From Linderina pennispora (taxonomy: Eukaryota; Kickxellomycota; Kickxellomycetes; Kickxellales; Kickxellaceae), in the NCBI RefSeq assembly GCF_002104995.1, contig NW_024468255.1, positions 620,001 through 684,000 of the forward strand: a stretch of DNA of 64,000 nt, in the 5' to 3' direction. Below are positions 37,698 through 46,979 of the stretch, one piece after another. Positions within the stretch are counted from its first letter, which is position 1; each line of letters opens with the position of its first letter. Both the position numbers and the translations under genes were made by a program. The notes beneath the pieces were generated by a model. That model had not been told where the DNA came from and did not search any database. It saw only the letters and a list, made by a program, of their open reading frames with translations.

Positions 37698-38444
37698 TAG
37701 TAAGAATAGGAAAACGAGAAAAGAGAAATAGCTTGCTGCCAAGAAAATGCAAGGAGGCACAGTCGGGGTTTTATAGACAGGGAGCTTTGACTCGGAAAAG
37801 TAGCTGCCAAAAATACTTGTGACAGGAAGCGCTTCTACGAACGAACAAAAAGATAGTTGGGAAGTGCGCGGCTTGGCGAGCACAAGAATGGTCTCTCGAA
37901 CCAAACAACTGCAAACAGGTTTTTTTTCCCAAGTCCTGGAAGCCCAGCTGCCCGCAGCCGATGACCGCATGGTTTTCTGTGCATGTGGACAGGATGATGC
38001 GCTGCGATTCGAGGCAATAGTCGGCGAATCGGCAGAGCATTAGTTGTGCGGCCTAGGCAGTATAACAAATTAGTGGCTGTCCCTTTTTCCACGCTACTCA
38101 GCACTGGAGCAGTTGGCTGCGGGAGTCAGTGTATTTGTTTGCCTTGCCTGCACGCGGCACGCGCAGTCGCCCTACAGAACCAGACGAAAAGGCGTGCAGG
38201 GAAACCAGATAAGGGGCACATGCTCCGGACAGAAAATGGCTTGTGTCTTGGCAAAAGGGGAAAAGATGAGGACAGTACAGATGGCCCCATCTGCAGCACT
38301 TGCGCCATCGGCTCGTGAGTCGCGAGCCGCCAGGCGTGTTGAGTGGGACACAAGCAGACACCAAATTCGCTCACAAATTTGCATGTCGCTGTTCTTTACT
38401 CCTCAACCTTGCTTAACCTCACAATTACAGCCCATTAGACCGAA
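37698..38444. other. Divergent intergenic region
   Basis: 747 nt between the PIN-like gene (-) and RPB11 (+). Short open frames on both strands show no family resemblance. The 3' part is A/C-rich and probably the RPB11 leader. Confidence 0.45.
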
Positions 38445-38954
38445 ATGAATGCACCAGAACGCTTTGAAATGTTTGTGCTCCCGGAGGGGGCCAAGAAAAT
38501 CGACATTATCAAAGACTCGAAAATGCCCAACTGCATCCAGTTCAACATTCAAAAGGAGGACCACACAATCGCAAACATTCTGCGGTACAAGCTGCTCAAG
38601 AACCCGCATGTGATCTTCGCCGCGTACCGGTTACCGCACCCGCTCGAATACTACGTTGAGATCAAGGTGCAGACAACGTCCGAAGTCACGCCCATCTCAG
38701 TCATGAAGGAGGCGATCCAGTCGCTGGTCAGAGAGTACGGAAACATCCGTGGCAAGTTCGAAAACGAGCTGTATCGTGTTGATGCGCCGGGTGCTGACGG
38801 TGGCAGGGCCAATGCGGGTGCGAGCGCAGGTGCTGCGTACCGGGGGTTCGGTGCCATGGACACATCGGCCTCCGAGTTTGGCGCGCCCAGCGCGATGAGC
38901 AGCGGAGCCCCTACCGGCAATGAGCGCAATGACGATGTTGATATCGATTTCTAA
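38445..38954 (+). CDS. RPB11: RNA polymerase II subunit Rpb11
   Basis: 169 aa, single exon. The first 115 residues match Rpb11 throughout: MNAPERFEMFVLPEGAKKID, then FNIQKEDHTIANILRYKLL (the alpha-like dimerisation motif) and VIFAAYRLPHPLEYYVEIKVQT. Rpb11 pairs with Rpb3 to nucleate Pol II assembly, the role of the bacterial alpha dimer. After residue 115 comes an unusual extension of about 50 residues, rich in Ala, Gly and Ser and closing with an acidic end (NERNDDVDIDF). Yeast and human proteins stop near residue 117-120. The extension is in frame, so it is either real or the result of a lost stop. Confidence 0.92.
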   Translation: MNAPERFEMFVLPEGAKKIDIIKDSKMPNCIQFNIQKEDHTIANILRYKLLKNPHVIFAAYRLPHPLEYYVEIKVQTTSEVTPISVMKEAIQSLVREYGNIRGKFENELYRVDAPGADGGRANAGASAGAAYRGFGAMDTSASEFGAPSAMSSGAPTGNERNDDVDIDF

Positions 38955-39027
38955 TGCCAGCATGCCTGCAATATATTGGTAGTGGTCTTATTGCTAGAAA
39001 ACTATGTCTTTTTGGCAGATGACGAGC

Positions 39028-40836
39028 TCACTCGTCGTCCTCGTTCTCAAACTTGGGTTCGACGATCAATGAGGCTGTTGGCCACAAGCGGTGGGGGGTT
39101 AGCGCCTCCTTGAGACCGACGGTCCTATCATCAAACACAACACGGGGGAACTGCGAGACCAGCGAAAACTCGTATTCGTGTTTGTAGTCTGTTGGTGGAT
39201 CGATCGCATCGATATCGTCGCCAAACGGTGTGGTCTTGCTCGCGTCCCACTCCCCAGCAACCTCACGCGTCTCTACAAAGTCAAACAGCTGCTGCATCGT
39301 CGCATCCTCCGGGAATACCTTGACGATGCGGTGCCCGTTATCTAGGCGTAGGTTGAGCTTGCACCCACCGGAGCTGACCGACGCATCGGCTGTGTCTTGC
39401 TCTTCGCGCAAAATTTGAGCCAGAGTCGCCCACCGCCACTTGCACAGTGCTTCCTCGTGCTTCTGCTCTTGAAGCTTGCGCTCCTGCTCCTGCTCCTTCT
39501 CAGCACGGTCCCGCTCTGCTTGCTCTTGCGCTTCGCGCTCGCGCTCACGATCACGGGCCAGTGACGCATGGTACGCCTCATCCTGCTGTTCGCGCAGCCT
39601 GCGGGCCGCATCACGCTCCTCCTGCTCGCGCCGCGCTGCATTGAGCGCCTGATCATGTCGCTCGACAGGCCCGCTAATCAATGAAAGCAGTGAGCGTGTA
39701 ACTCCGTTGACATGTGGCGGTAGACCGTTATCGGCGGTTTGAGCGTCGCTGGAGACAGTGTCTGCCGAGGGAAGGCCGTCGATGCGGGTGACAACTTGCA
39801 GCCTGAACCGCCCACTCAAACCAGCCACTGAACCAGCCGTCGTCTGGAATTTGAGCGCAGCCAAGGCAATGAACGGGTAAGCAGCTGCCTGCAGTGTGGA
39901 TGCTACATGATATGCCTCGCTGCGGGTGACGTCTCCCATCCACAGCACAAATCGTGGCTGGCTCAGGTAGCTGACAATATCCGGGTGAGTGAGGACCTGG
40001 CCCATGGCGGCTGAGTCGTCATGCTCCATACTCCATAGAACAACCACAAGGTACTTGAACTCACGCCTGGCCACATCTAGGGCCTGCGCATAGGTACCGT
40101 GGAAGAAAGGCGGGTGAGCTGTGCCAAACTGTGATTCAAACGTCGCAGCGAGCTGTGCAGCATCGTCTAGTGGGCCATGGCTGCCAGAATCGGGCGTCTC
40201 TCCGCGCTGACCAAGAAGCGCAGTCGACGATGATGATGCTGGTATACTGGCACCATCAAAGTGGCCACCAGGCACACCCTCATCGGCAATACGCTGCTGG
40301 CCAACAAGCGACAGCACCAGCTTTACGAAATATAGCGTAACCCGCCATGAAAGACTGAACGGCCAGGTAAACAACGGCATCCAGCCAAATGCAGGCTTAA
40401 CAGCGCGACAGTTGTGAGCTGCTCGCCTACGCTGCTCCAGACCGTCGTCAGCACTTGTGCCGTCATTCCTTGTCTGACTACTTCTGTCAGACTGGGTCCT
40501 CTGCCGCAGTTGAGATTCGCCTCTGGTTGCTGCGGTAGCCCTGCTGGAAGATGCACCACCAGCCACTGGTGCCTGCGTCTGCGATGATGAAGCTGTTGCT
40601 GCAGCAGATAATTCATCGTCTACCTCAGCTTGCGAAGACTCCACAAGCGTATTTACGTAGCCAGGCTCAAAGAATGCCTGAATTGCCTGCTCTAGGTTCC
40701 ATTCCTTCGAACGAAGGACGTCAATTGCTAGGCCCACATCGTCAACGCTGGTGACCTCACGGAAATTATGCACCCGCTGCTTCTCACTATCGGTCAGTTG
40801 CTCAAGACTCCTGCTGTTTGAACCAGAACTCGCCAT
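39028..40836 (-). CDS. UBA-UAS-UBX protein, FAF2/Ubx2 type ERAD factor
   Basis: 602 aa from the ATG at 40836. The frame is open further (to 40956), but that stretch is a simple repeat and hydrophobic run before a better start. Domains in order: UBA-like at 8-55 (LTDSEKQRVHNFREVTSVDD), a hydrophobic hairpin around 150-185 (FGWMPLFTWPFSLSWRVTLY), a thioredoxin-like UAS region around 235-370 (FESQFGTAHPPFFHGTY, then KYLVVVLWSMEHDDSA), a long charged coiled coil around 400-475 and a C-terminal UBX fold (CKLNLRLDNGHRIVKVFPED). FAF2/UBXD8 and Ubx2 sit in the ER and lipid-droplet membrane and recruit Cdc48/p97 for extraction of ubiquitinated proteins. Single exon. Confidence 0.88.
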   Translation of the reverse strand: MASSGSNSRSLEQLTDSEKQRVHNFREVTSVDDVGLAIDVLRSKEWNLEQAIQAFFEPGYVNTLVESSQAEVDDELSAAATASSSQTQAPVAGGASSSRATAATRGESQLRQRTQSDRSSQTRNDGTSADDGLEQRRRAAHNCRAVKPAFGWMPLFTWPFSLSWRVTLYFVKLVLSLVGQQRIADEGVPGGHFDGASIPASSSSTALLGQRGETPDSGSHGPLDDAAQLAATFESQFGTAHPPFFHGTYAQALDVARREFKYLVVVLWSMEHDDSAAMGQVLTHPDIVSYLSQPRFVLWMGDVTRSEAYHVASTLQAAAYPFIALAALKFQTTAGSVAGLSGRFRLQVVTRIDGLPSADTVSSDAQTADNGLPPHVNGVTRSLLSLISGPVERHDQALNAARREQEERDAARRLREQQDEAYHASLARDREREREAQEQAERDRAEKEQEQERKLQEQKHEEALCKWRWATLAQILREEQDTADASVSSGGCKLNLRLDNGHRIVKVFPEDATMQQLFDFVETREVAGEWDASKTTPFGDDIDAIDPPTDYKHEYEFSLVSQFPRVVFDDRTVGLKEALTPHRLWPTASLIVEPKFENEDDE

Positions 40837-41174
40837 CGAGGAAAAGGAAACGTGGTATAGGTTATGAGAAATAAAGCCAGGCTTTGGAAAGAAAAGCACA
40901 AAGGCCCAAAGGCCCAAAGGCCCAAAGGTCAGCCAAGAAAACAACGACAACAGCATGATGTGGCGGGAAATGCGGCAGATTACATTTGCACGTGACTCGA
41001 GCGGTTAGGATGTCAATCAGTTCGGCTCGTACGCGTGGCTTGCGGAGAAGCCAGCAGTTTCTGGTGTGCATTAGAAATTTTCAAGTCGCTTATATTAAAA
41101 GGTGATAAAAATAGAAAGAAAAACACAAACCGCAAGACTATCGCGGGAGCTAATATGTGCATGTAGAGGGCATG
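40837..41174. other. Spacer between UBX gene and UNC93 copy B
   Basis: 338 nt upstream of the UBX gene (-) and downstream of copy B (-). It contains the 8-bp tandem repeat at 40900-40928. No gene recognised. Confidence 0.45.
40900..40928 (+). repeat. 8-bp tandem repeat (aaaggccc)
   Basis: Three full copies and one partial copy of aaaggccc in the leader of the UBX gene. Confidence 0.85.
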
Positions 41175-42554
41175 TTAGACATGAGCCTCAGCTGACGCGT
41201 CCTCCTTGTAATCGGCGCCATCCTTGATATTCTCAGACTCGTCGTCCTCACCCTGCTCCTTGATACGGAACGAGAGATAAACCATGAGCAGAGCGGAGAC
41301 ATCAAGCAGAACCCAGTTGACAATGAGCTGAGTGCGGAAGGCAACGCTCTTGGCATCAAGCTGCCACGAGACAGCTGCACCAACTGACTGGATGGCCTTG
41401 TAGAAGCCGGCATAGCGAGCAAGACGTGAGGCATCGTTGGTGATGGTGCCGAGAAGCCAGTACGCCATGTTGTTCCACAGAGCGTCCTGAATACCCATGC
41501 ACGCATACAGAATGCAGGGGCCGGCGGCCCGGGCGGTATCCTTGAAGTCAATGGCACCTCCAGGGTAGTCGGTCGGAGTAGGAGGAGTAGTGGCAAGAGC
41601 ACCGTGAGTGTACTTGTTCTGCATCTTGAGGGTTCCTCCCCACACCGCGTTGACAACGGCGAGAGTGATCAGAACTCCGTACAGAGCACGCTTCTTGCGC
41701 GACAGCGACTGGCGATCCAAAAGGCGAGTGAAGGCACCTGAGGTGACCATCTGAGCGCCCCAGTACCAGATGTTGTTGAACCCCTTCGTACGAGTGGTGA
41801 ACAGCGAGCCGTTGTATGGGCCAAACTGGTACGAGTAGTAGAAGTTGGAGCTGAACATCATCGGAATCAGAATCAGCATCCACGGGTCAGCGAACAGCTT
41901 GAGGATGGCGAGAGCATCGGCCAGAATGTTGTCGACCTTCTTGATCTCGACGCGGCTCCCATCGGTACGGACAACCTTGGAAGGCGGAGCAAGAACCAGA
42001 GCGCAGAGCGAGCCACAGACTTCAATGGCAAGGAAGGCAGCATAGGCACCATCGGAGAGCGAGCCTTCATGGTTGAAGTTGGTGGCGAGAAGCACGATAC
42101 CGCCGAGCACACCACCTAGGTTGAAGATGACCCAGAAGATGGTGATGAACTTTCCTTTTTCATTTTCGAGCGGATACGACATCATGATCATGCCTTGAGC
42201 AGTCCAGAAGATACCGGCGCCGAGACCAAGCATCGCGCCGGCCCAGATCGTCATCCACGAGTTCCCAGTGTGGTTGATGTAGATGTATGAGCCAGAATAG
42301 AAAGCAAACATGAGACCACCACCGAACATGGTGAAGCGGACACCACACTTGTTCACAATAGCACCACCGAAGAGACCAGAGATAATGAAGCAGACATAGA
42401 GAGCAGTGTTGGCGTTGTTACCCGCCTCACGGTCGACCTGGCCACCGCCGCCAGTACCGTTGAGAGCATTGAACATGCCTGGGCAGCCGAAGCAGATGAA
42501 TCCCAGAATGACAATCTGGGTCTTCGCAGCGAAGTAGGGCAAGAGTTTTCCCAT
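41175..42554 (-). CDS. UNC93-like (DUF895) MFS membrane protein, copy B
   Basis: 459 aa, single exon. The transporter core is nearly identical to copy A: only the first residues (MGKLLPYF instead of MGFLPYF) and the tail differ at protein level up to about residue 432. Silent differences shared by B and C but not A exist, for example the codons around 41430 and 41670. The tail, GEDDESENIKDGADYKEDAS and five more residues, is acidic and unique. Promoter: a TATA box at 42695-42702 on -, 148 nt upstream. B, C and D are head-to-tail on -, with spacers of about 1.5 kb, and copy A is the inverted partner. Confidence 0.88.
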   Translation of the reverse strand: MGKLLPYFAAKTQIVILGFICFGCPGMFNALNGTGGGGQVDREAGNNANTALYVCFIISGLFGGAIVNKCGVRFTMFGGGLMFAFYSGSYIYINHTGNSWMTIWAGAMLGLGAGIFWTAQGMIMMSYPLENEKGKFITIFWVIFNLGGVLGGIVLLATNFNHEGSLSDGAYAAFLAIEVCGSLCALVLAPPSKVVRTDGSRVEIKKVDNILADALAILKLFADPWMLILIPMMFSSNFYYSYQFGPYNGSLFTTRTKGFNNIWYWGAQMVTSGAFTRLLDRQSLSRKKRALYGVLITLAVVNAVWGGTLKMQNKYTHGALATTPPTPTDYPGGAIDFKDTARAAGPCILYACMGIQDALWNNMAYWLLGTITNDASRLARYAGFYKAIQSVGAAVSWQLDAKSVAFRTQLIVNWVLLDVSALLMVYLSFRIKEQGEDDESENIKDGADYKEDASAEAHV

Positions 42555-44074
42555 GTTCGAAGACTTAAGAAATAATAATAGTATAGGTTGTAACTAATAG
42601 CAGAAGTGAAGGAATAGAGGGAGGATATGTAGGAGTTGCAGCGTGTTGTGCTGAAGATAGTGGAGTTTGGACTAGGCACCTCTGCTGGCTAGCCTTTATA
42701 TACCTGTCTCTTCACAGGGTCGAGCGGTGAAACGTTTGTATTCTTAGAATTTCGGTTACTTTAGCGGAGGAGCCAACCGACGCCGTTTCTTTCGATTGTT
42801 TTGACTCCACGAATGGGCCACCAAGCGCCTTGTGCCCCCGGCTCCCGCACCTCACAGGCCTTTGTATTTTGAGTACAATCCGCCGAGGCATAGTCCATCC
42901 AAGTATAGAGAGGTTGGGTCAGCTCATATTGCCCATTTCGGTACTGGTGCATGTTTGATACGGCGTGAAACATCGTCCTACAGTGCCCCAAATATGCAGA
43001 TCTCTGGCAAAACTGCACCGCAATCATGGCACGCAATTGGCTGGAAAGTACGCGCTAGGGGAGACTATCAGGATCCAGCGAACCATGGCCAATCTTTTAG
43101 GAGTGGAATGTGCTTCGTCCTCCGCGAAATTCCCCGGAATGCAGCCCGAGGATGCAATCCACTGGTCTTGGACCGGAACACGCCATGCCCTATGACAGGT
43201 GTTTTGCAAGGACAGGCCGCTTTTAGATGATCCAAGTTGCGCGTCCGAGCGCAGTCGACAGTCATGGCTGCCCGATTGCTCCTCTTTTTTACGCCGGAAC
43301 GCAGTAATGCGGTATCGTTGGGTGCTAATTAATGACTCGGGACAGCTCAACACTGAACATCAGACGGCCGCTGCATTTTTCGGCGCAATTCCACTGTAGC
43401 TGCAGCTAGCAGGCGAACACATCTCACCAGTAGATGATACTGGCACTCCGAAAGCCAAGTCCGAATAACTGTCCAGTGCAGCTGGTAGGCTAATCTTACG
43501 ATAACCTGCCAAAAATCAGGCAACATCTGAGCGACAAGATGGCTCCTGTAGGGTGACATTTGGATGCTTTGCATGGCGGCAGTCGCACACAGTTTCAATG
43601 ACAGCTAGATGCAATAAATACTAGAGGGCTTTGCTTGCAATCTCTCCCATCAAATGAGCGTGATACATGCGACACTCTGCAAGTACTACTTCGCATGGTG
43701 CCTGGACGCATATGGCAACTGCTGGTCAAAGCAAACTATCGGCAATTTGACCAGCTTGCGGAACTATCTGGGCAGCATCAGCAGATTGGCTGCTTGGTAC
43801 CAAAAGCAATCTGGCTGTGCTGTCTCGCAGAGCAGTGGGGTGATGTTGGGCAGTGCACATTCTGTGACAAATATAGATCAAGATATCTTGCGTTTTTTTT
43901 TATTTATTTATATCGATGATCCAACCGCGTCAGAGTCTGCAGGTTCGGCGAAAGAAAAATTGCGAACAGAGAATTATGTGCTGGGAAATGAGGTACCTAC
44001 TAAAAGTATAGCCAGAGAATTGGAAGTGAATGAATGTAAATAGAAAAAACTAAAGGCACCGCTCTCACCAGGAT
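42555..44074. other. Spacer between UNC93 copies B and C
   Basis: 1.5 kb. It holds the copy B promoter at its left end. An open frame of 129 codons on + (43654-44043) has a helix-rich segment (TIGNLTSLRNYLGSISRLAA) faintly like the SAM-type domain of tyrosine recombinases, but no catalytic residues are visible. Otherwise only short frames, possibly decayed mobile DNA. Confidence 0.4.
42695..42702 (-). promoter_or_regulatory. TATA box of UNC93-like copy B
   Basis: On - it reads TATATAAA, 148 nt upstream of the ATG at 42554, similar in spacing to the box of copy A. Confidence 0.55.
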
Positions 44075-45454
44075 CTAGACCTGAGCAGCAACATCTTGCT
44101 CGCTATCAGAGTCAACATATTTCTCCTTGAAATCGCCATGATCTTCACCATCGGTCTGCTCCTTGACACGGAACGAGAGATAAACCATGAGCAGAGCGGA
44201 GATAACCAGAAGAACCCAGTTGACAATGAGCTGAGTGCGGAAGGCAACGCTCTTGGCATCAAGCTGCCACGAGACAGCTGCACCAACTGACTGGATGGCC
44301 TTGTAGAAGCCGGCATAGCGAGCAAGACGTGAGGCATCGTTGGTGATGGTGCCGAGAAGCCAGTACGCCATGTTGTTCCACAGAGCGTCCTGAATACCCA
44401 TGCACGCATACAGAATGCAGGGGCCGGCGGCCCGGGCGGTATCCTTGAAGTCAATGGCACCTCCAGGGTAGTCGGTCGGAGTAGGAGGAGTAGTGGCAAG
44501 AGCACCGTGAGTGTACTTGTTCTGCATCTTGAGGGTTCCTCCCCACACCGCGTTGACAACGGCGAGAGTGATCAGAACTCCGTACAGAGCACGCTTCTTG
44601 CGCGACAGCGACTGGCGATCCAAAAGGCGAGTGAAGGCACCTGAGGTGACCATCTGAGCGCCCCAGTACCAGATGTTGTTGAACCCCTTCGTACGAGTGG
44701 TGAACAGCGAGCCGTTGTATGGGCCAAACTGGTACGAGTAGTAGAAGTTGGAGCTGAACATCATCGGAATCAGAATGATCATCCACGGGTCGGCGAACAG
44801 CTTGAGGATAGCAATGGCATCAGACATGACATTCTCGACTTTCTTGATCTCAACGTGGCTCCCATCGGTACGGACAACCTTGGAAGGCGGAGCAAGAACC
44901 AGAGCACACAACGACCCACCAATTTCGATCGCCAAAAAGGCAGCATAGGCACCATCGGAGAGCGAGCCCTCATGGTTGTAGTTTGTTCCCAGCAAAATGA
45001 CACCGCCGAGCACACCGCCTAGGTTGAAGATGACCCAGAAGATGGTGATGAACTTTCCCTTTTCATTTTCGAGCGGATACGACATCATGATCATGCCTTG
45101 AGCAGTCCAGAAGATACCGGCGCCGAGACCAAGCATCGCGCCGGCCCAGATGGTGAACCATGACTTGCCAGTGTGGTTGATGTAGATGTAGGACCCAGAG
45201 TACAACGCATAGGTGAGCCCGCTGATGAACATGGTGAAGCGGACACCACATTTGTTCACAATAGCACCACCGAAGAGACCAGAGATAATGAAGCAGACAT
45301 AGAGAGCAGTGTTGGCGTTGTTACCCGCCTCACGGTCGACCTGGCCACCGCCGCCAGTACCGTTGAGAGCATTGAACATGCCTGGGCAGCCGAAGCAGAT
45401 GAATCCCAGAATGACAATCTGGGTCTTTGCAGCGAAGTAGGGTAGGAATCCCAT
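44075..45454 (-). CDS. UNC93-like (DUF895) MFS membrane protein, copy C (mosaic)
   Basis: 459 aa, single exon, intact. Residues 1-75 and 229-430 follow copies A/B almost base for base, including the first codons of copy A. Residues about 77-228 follow copy D: ISGLTYALYSG instead of GGGLMFAFYSG, GKSWFT instead of GNSWMT, GVILLGTNYN instead of GIVLLATNFN, EIGGSL instead of EVCGSL, and VENVMSDAIAI instead of VDNILADALAI. The tail (TDGEDHGDFKEKYVDSDSEQ and on) is acidic and unique. Family and membrane topology are as for copy A. The mosaic is best explained by gene conversion or unequal crossing-over inside the cluster. Confidence 0.88.
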   Translation of the reverse strand: MGFLPYFAAKTQIVILGFICFGCPGMFNALNGTGGGGQVDREAGNNANTALYVCFIISGLFGGAIVNKCGVRFTMFISGLTYALYSGSYIYINHTGKSWFTIWAGAMLGLGAGIFWTAQGMIMMSYPLENEKGKFITIFWVIFNLGGVLGGVILLGTNYNHEGSLSDGAYAAFLAIEIGGSLCALVLAPPSKVVRTDGSHVEIKKVENVMSDAIAILKLFADPWMIILIPMMFSSNFYYSYQFGPYNGSLFTTRTKGFNNIWYWGAQMVTSGAFTRLLDRQSLSRKKRALYGVLITLAVVNAVWGGTLKMQNKYTHGALATTPPTPTDYPGGAIDFKDTARAAGPCILYACMGIQDALWNNMAYWLLGTITNDASRLARYAGFYKAIQSVGAAVSWQLDAKSVAFRTQLIVNWVLLVISALLMVYLSFRVKEQTDGEDHGDFKEKYVDSDSEQDVAAQV

Positions 45455-46979
45455 GATTAGGAATAAGTAAAAAAATATGGTGTATCAATAGTAGTAGAAA
45501 CATTAAAAGGAATTGCTTGTGTTGTTGGTTGATAAGAGGATAGCAAGGGCCTTGTACCGGTCAAGTGCCTTTCTATTTATCTGTCCGAGACCAGCCGCGT
45601 GGTACGGTCCTTTTTCTGAGCCTGCACGCATGATCAATATGCAGGGAGGGGTAATATGCGAAAATATAAGGTATACGTGAATATATTGACAGGAAAACGT
45701 CTGGGGTTCGTGAGCCAGGGACCAGAGACGGGTGGACTACTTGGCCTTATTTATAGACCCACCTGGTGGCTGTGCTGCGACCCGCTTGCCACTAGTACGA
45801 TCTTTTCGGGTAGCAGAGGGTGACTTTTTTTTTTTTTTTTTTTTGGCTGCGCTCCACATGCAAATTTTTTTTCTGTGGCGGTGCTAATTCTACTCAGTTA
45901 CGAAAAGTAAACACTATGTTCGGCTCTGCTAACACCTTTCCAATTTGAAAATGGACTCGACTACTCAATGGTCTGGTCTGTAAGCGATATATAGTAGCGG
46001 GCCGGTAATAGGCAGAGAAGCCTAGTGGCACGACTATGTGGCAAGTCTGTAGTGCAAAGGCATTAGCCCCGTTGACCACCAAATTTCTTTCTTCGTCCAC
46101 TCGCGCGATGCAGTACTGAAAAAGATATTTCCTGGTGGGACGAGCCAGTACCTACGAAATGTTGCCTGATTCTGGGTTCACGCACCTGGATAGTGGCACA
46201 AAGGCTGTGTCTATCCCAGTAGCTGTACCGCTCCTTCCGAATAAAGAACCGGATAATCGTTCTGCGGGGACAGGCGACGAATAATACAGGCGGAGGGCCC
46301 GTAGTGTGCCAGAACCTGTCCACTCGGTGTAATGCGGTACAAGGCAGAAAAACCTTGTTTTAACACATGGGATGAATAGACATTGAGCGATATGGCGCTG
46401 CTGCGCCGGAAACCCACATGCGCTTTCAGGGCTGGCTTTTGCATGTATGCCCGCTAGCCCCGTGTCTGCTAGAGCCACCATGGCCAATGGCCTTGCTATT
46501 TACCTTCAGTATATTCAGACTGACATCATCGAAAACGAAAATATTTTCCTCAGTGGTCTGTGTAAAGTGGGCTGTTTTTGAACTGCTTGCCAGGGAGAAA
46601 GGGTTACACGCTAGCCTTCGCAACCCCTTTGCTATTTCCACTGCGGTGCGGCCATTGCTGGTACCGCGCCAGTTCTCCTCTGTGCTATCTAAACCCGTAT
46701 GGCTTCAATGCACTCAGTGATCACAAGGCTGTAGAGTACCTTCGGCGTAAATGCCCGTTGGCAAACAGTTTCAATTGCCTGTGCTGATCTGTCTGCAACA
46801 ACCATGTGGCATGAATGCTAAATTCAAGGACAGGTCCACGCCTGGCATAGGGTACGGACGTGGCTGGCACATAATTAAGCGGCGTGCTTCGGAAGACGCC
46901 GGGAATCGATTATACTCGGGAGAGGGGTAAATAGAAAGCTACCGTAAAATATTGTGTGGAAAGCACTGGTCCTCCCAAT
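45455..46979. other. Spacer between UNC93 copies C and D
   Basis: 1.5 kb. It holds a T20 run at 45825-45844 and several short overlapping - frames (45894-46487) without recognisable domains. A TATA-like sequence on - lies near 45752. The T20 run could be the poly(A) end of a decayed retroposed insertion on -, but I cannot identify a parent. Confidence 0.4.
45825..45844 (+). repeat. T20 homopolymer
   Basis: Twenty T in a row, the longest homopolymer noted in this reading of the window. On - it reads as A20, which is how a retroposed poly(A) tail would look. Confidence 0.8.
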
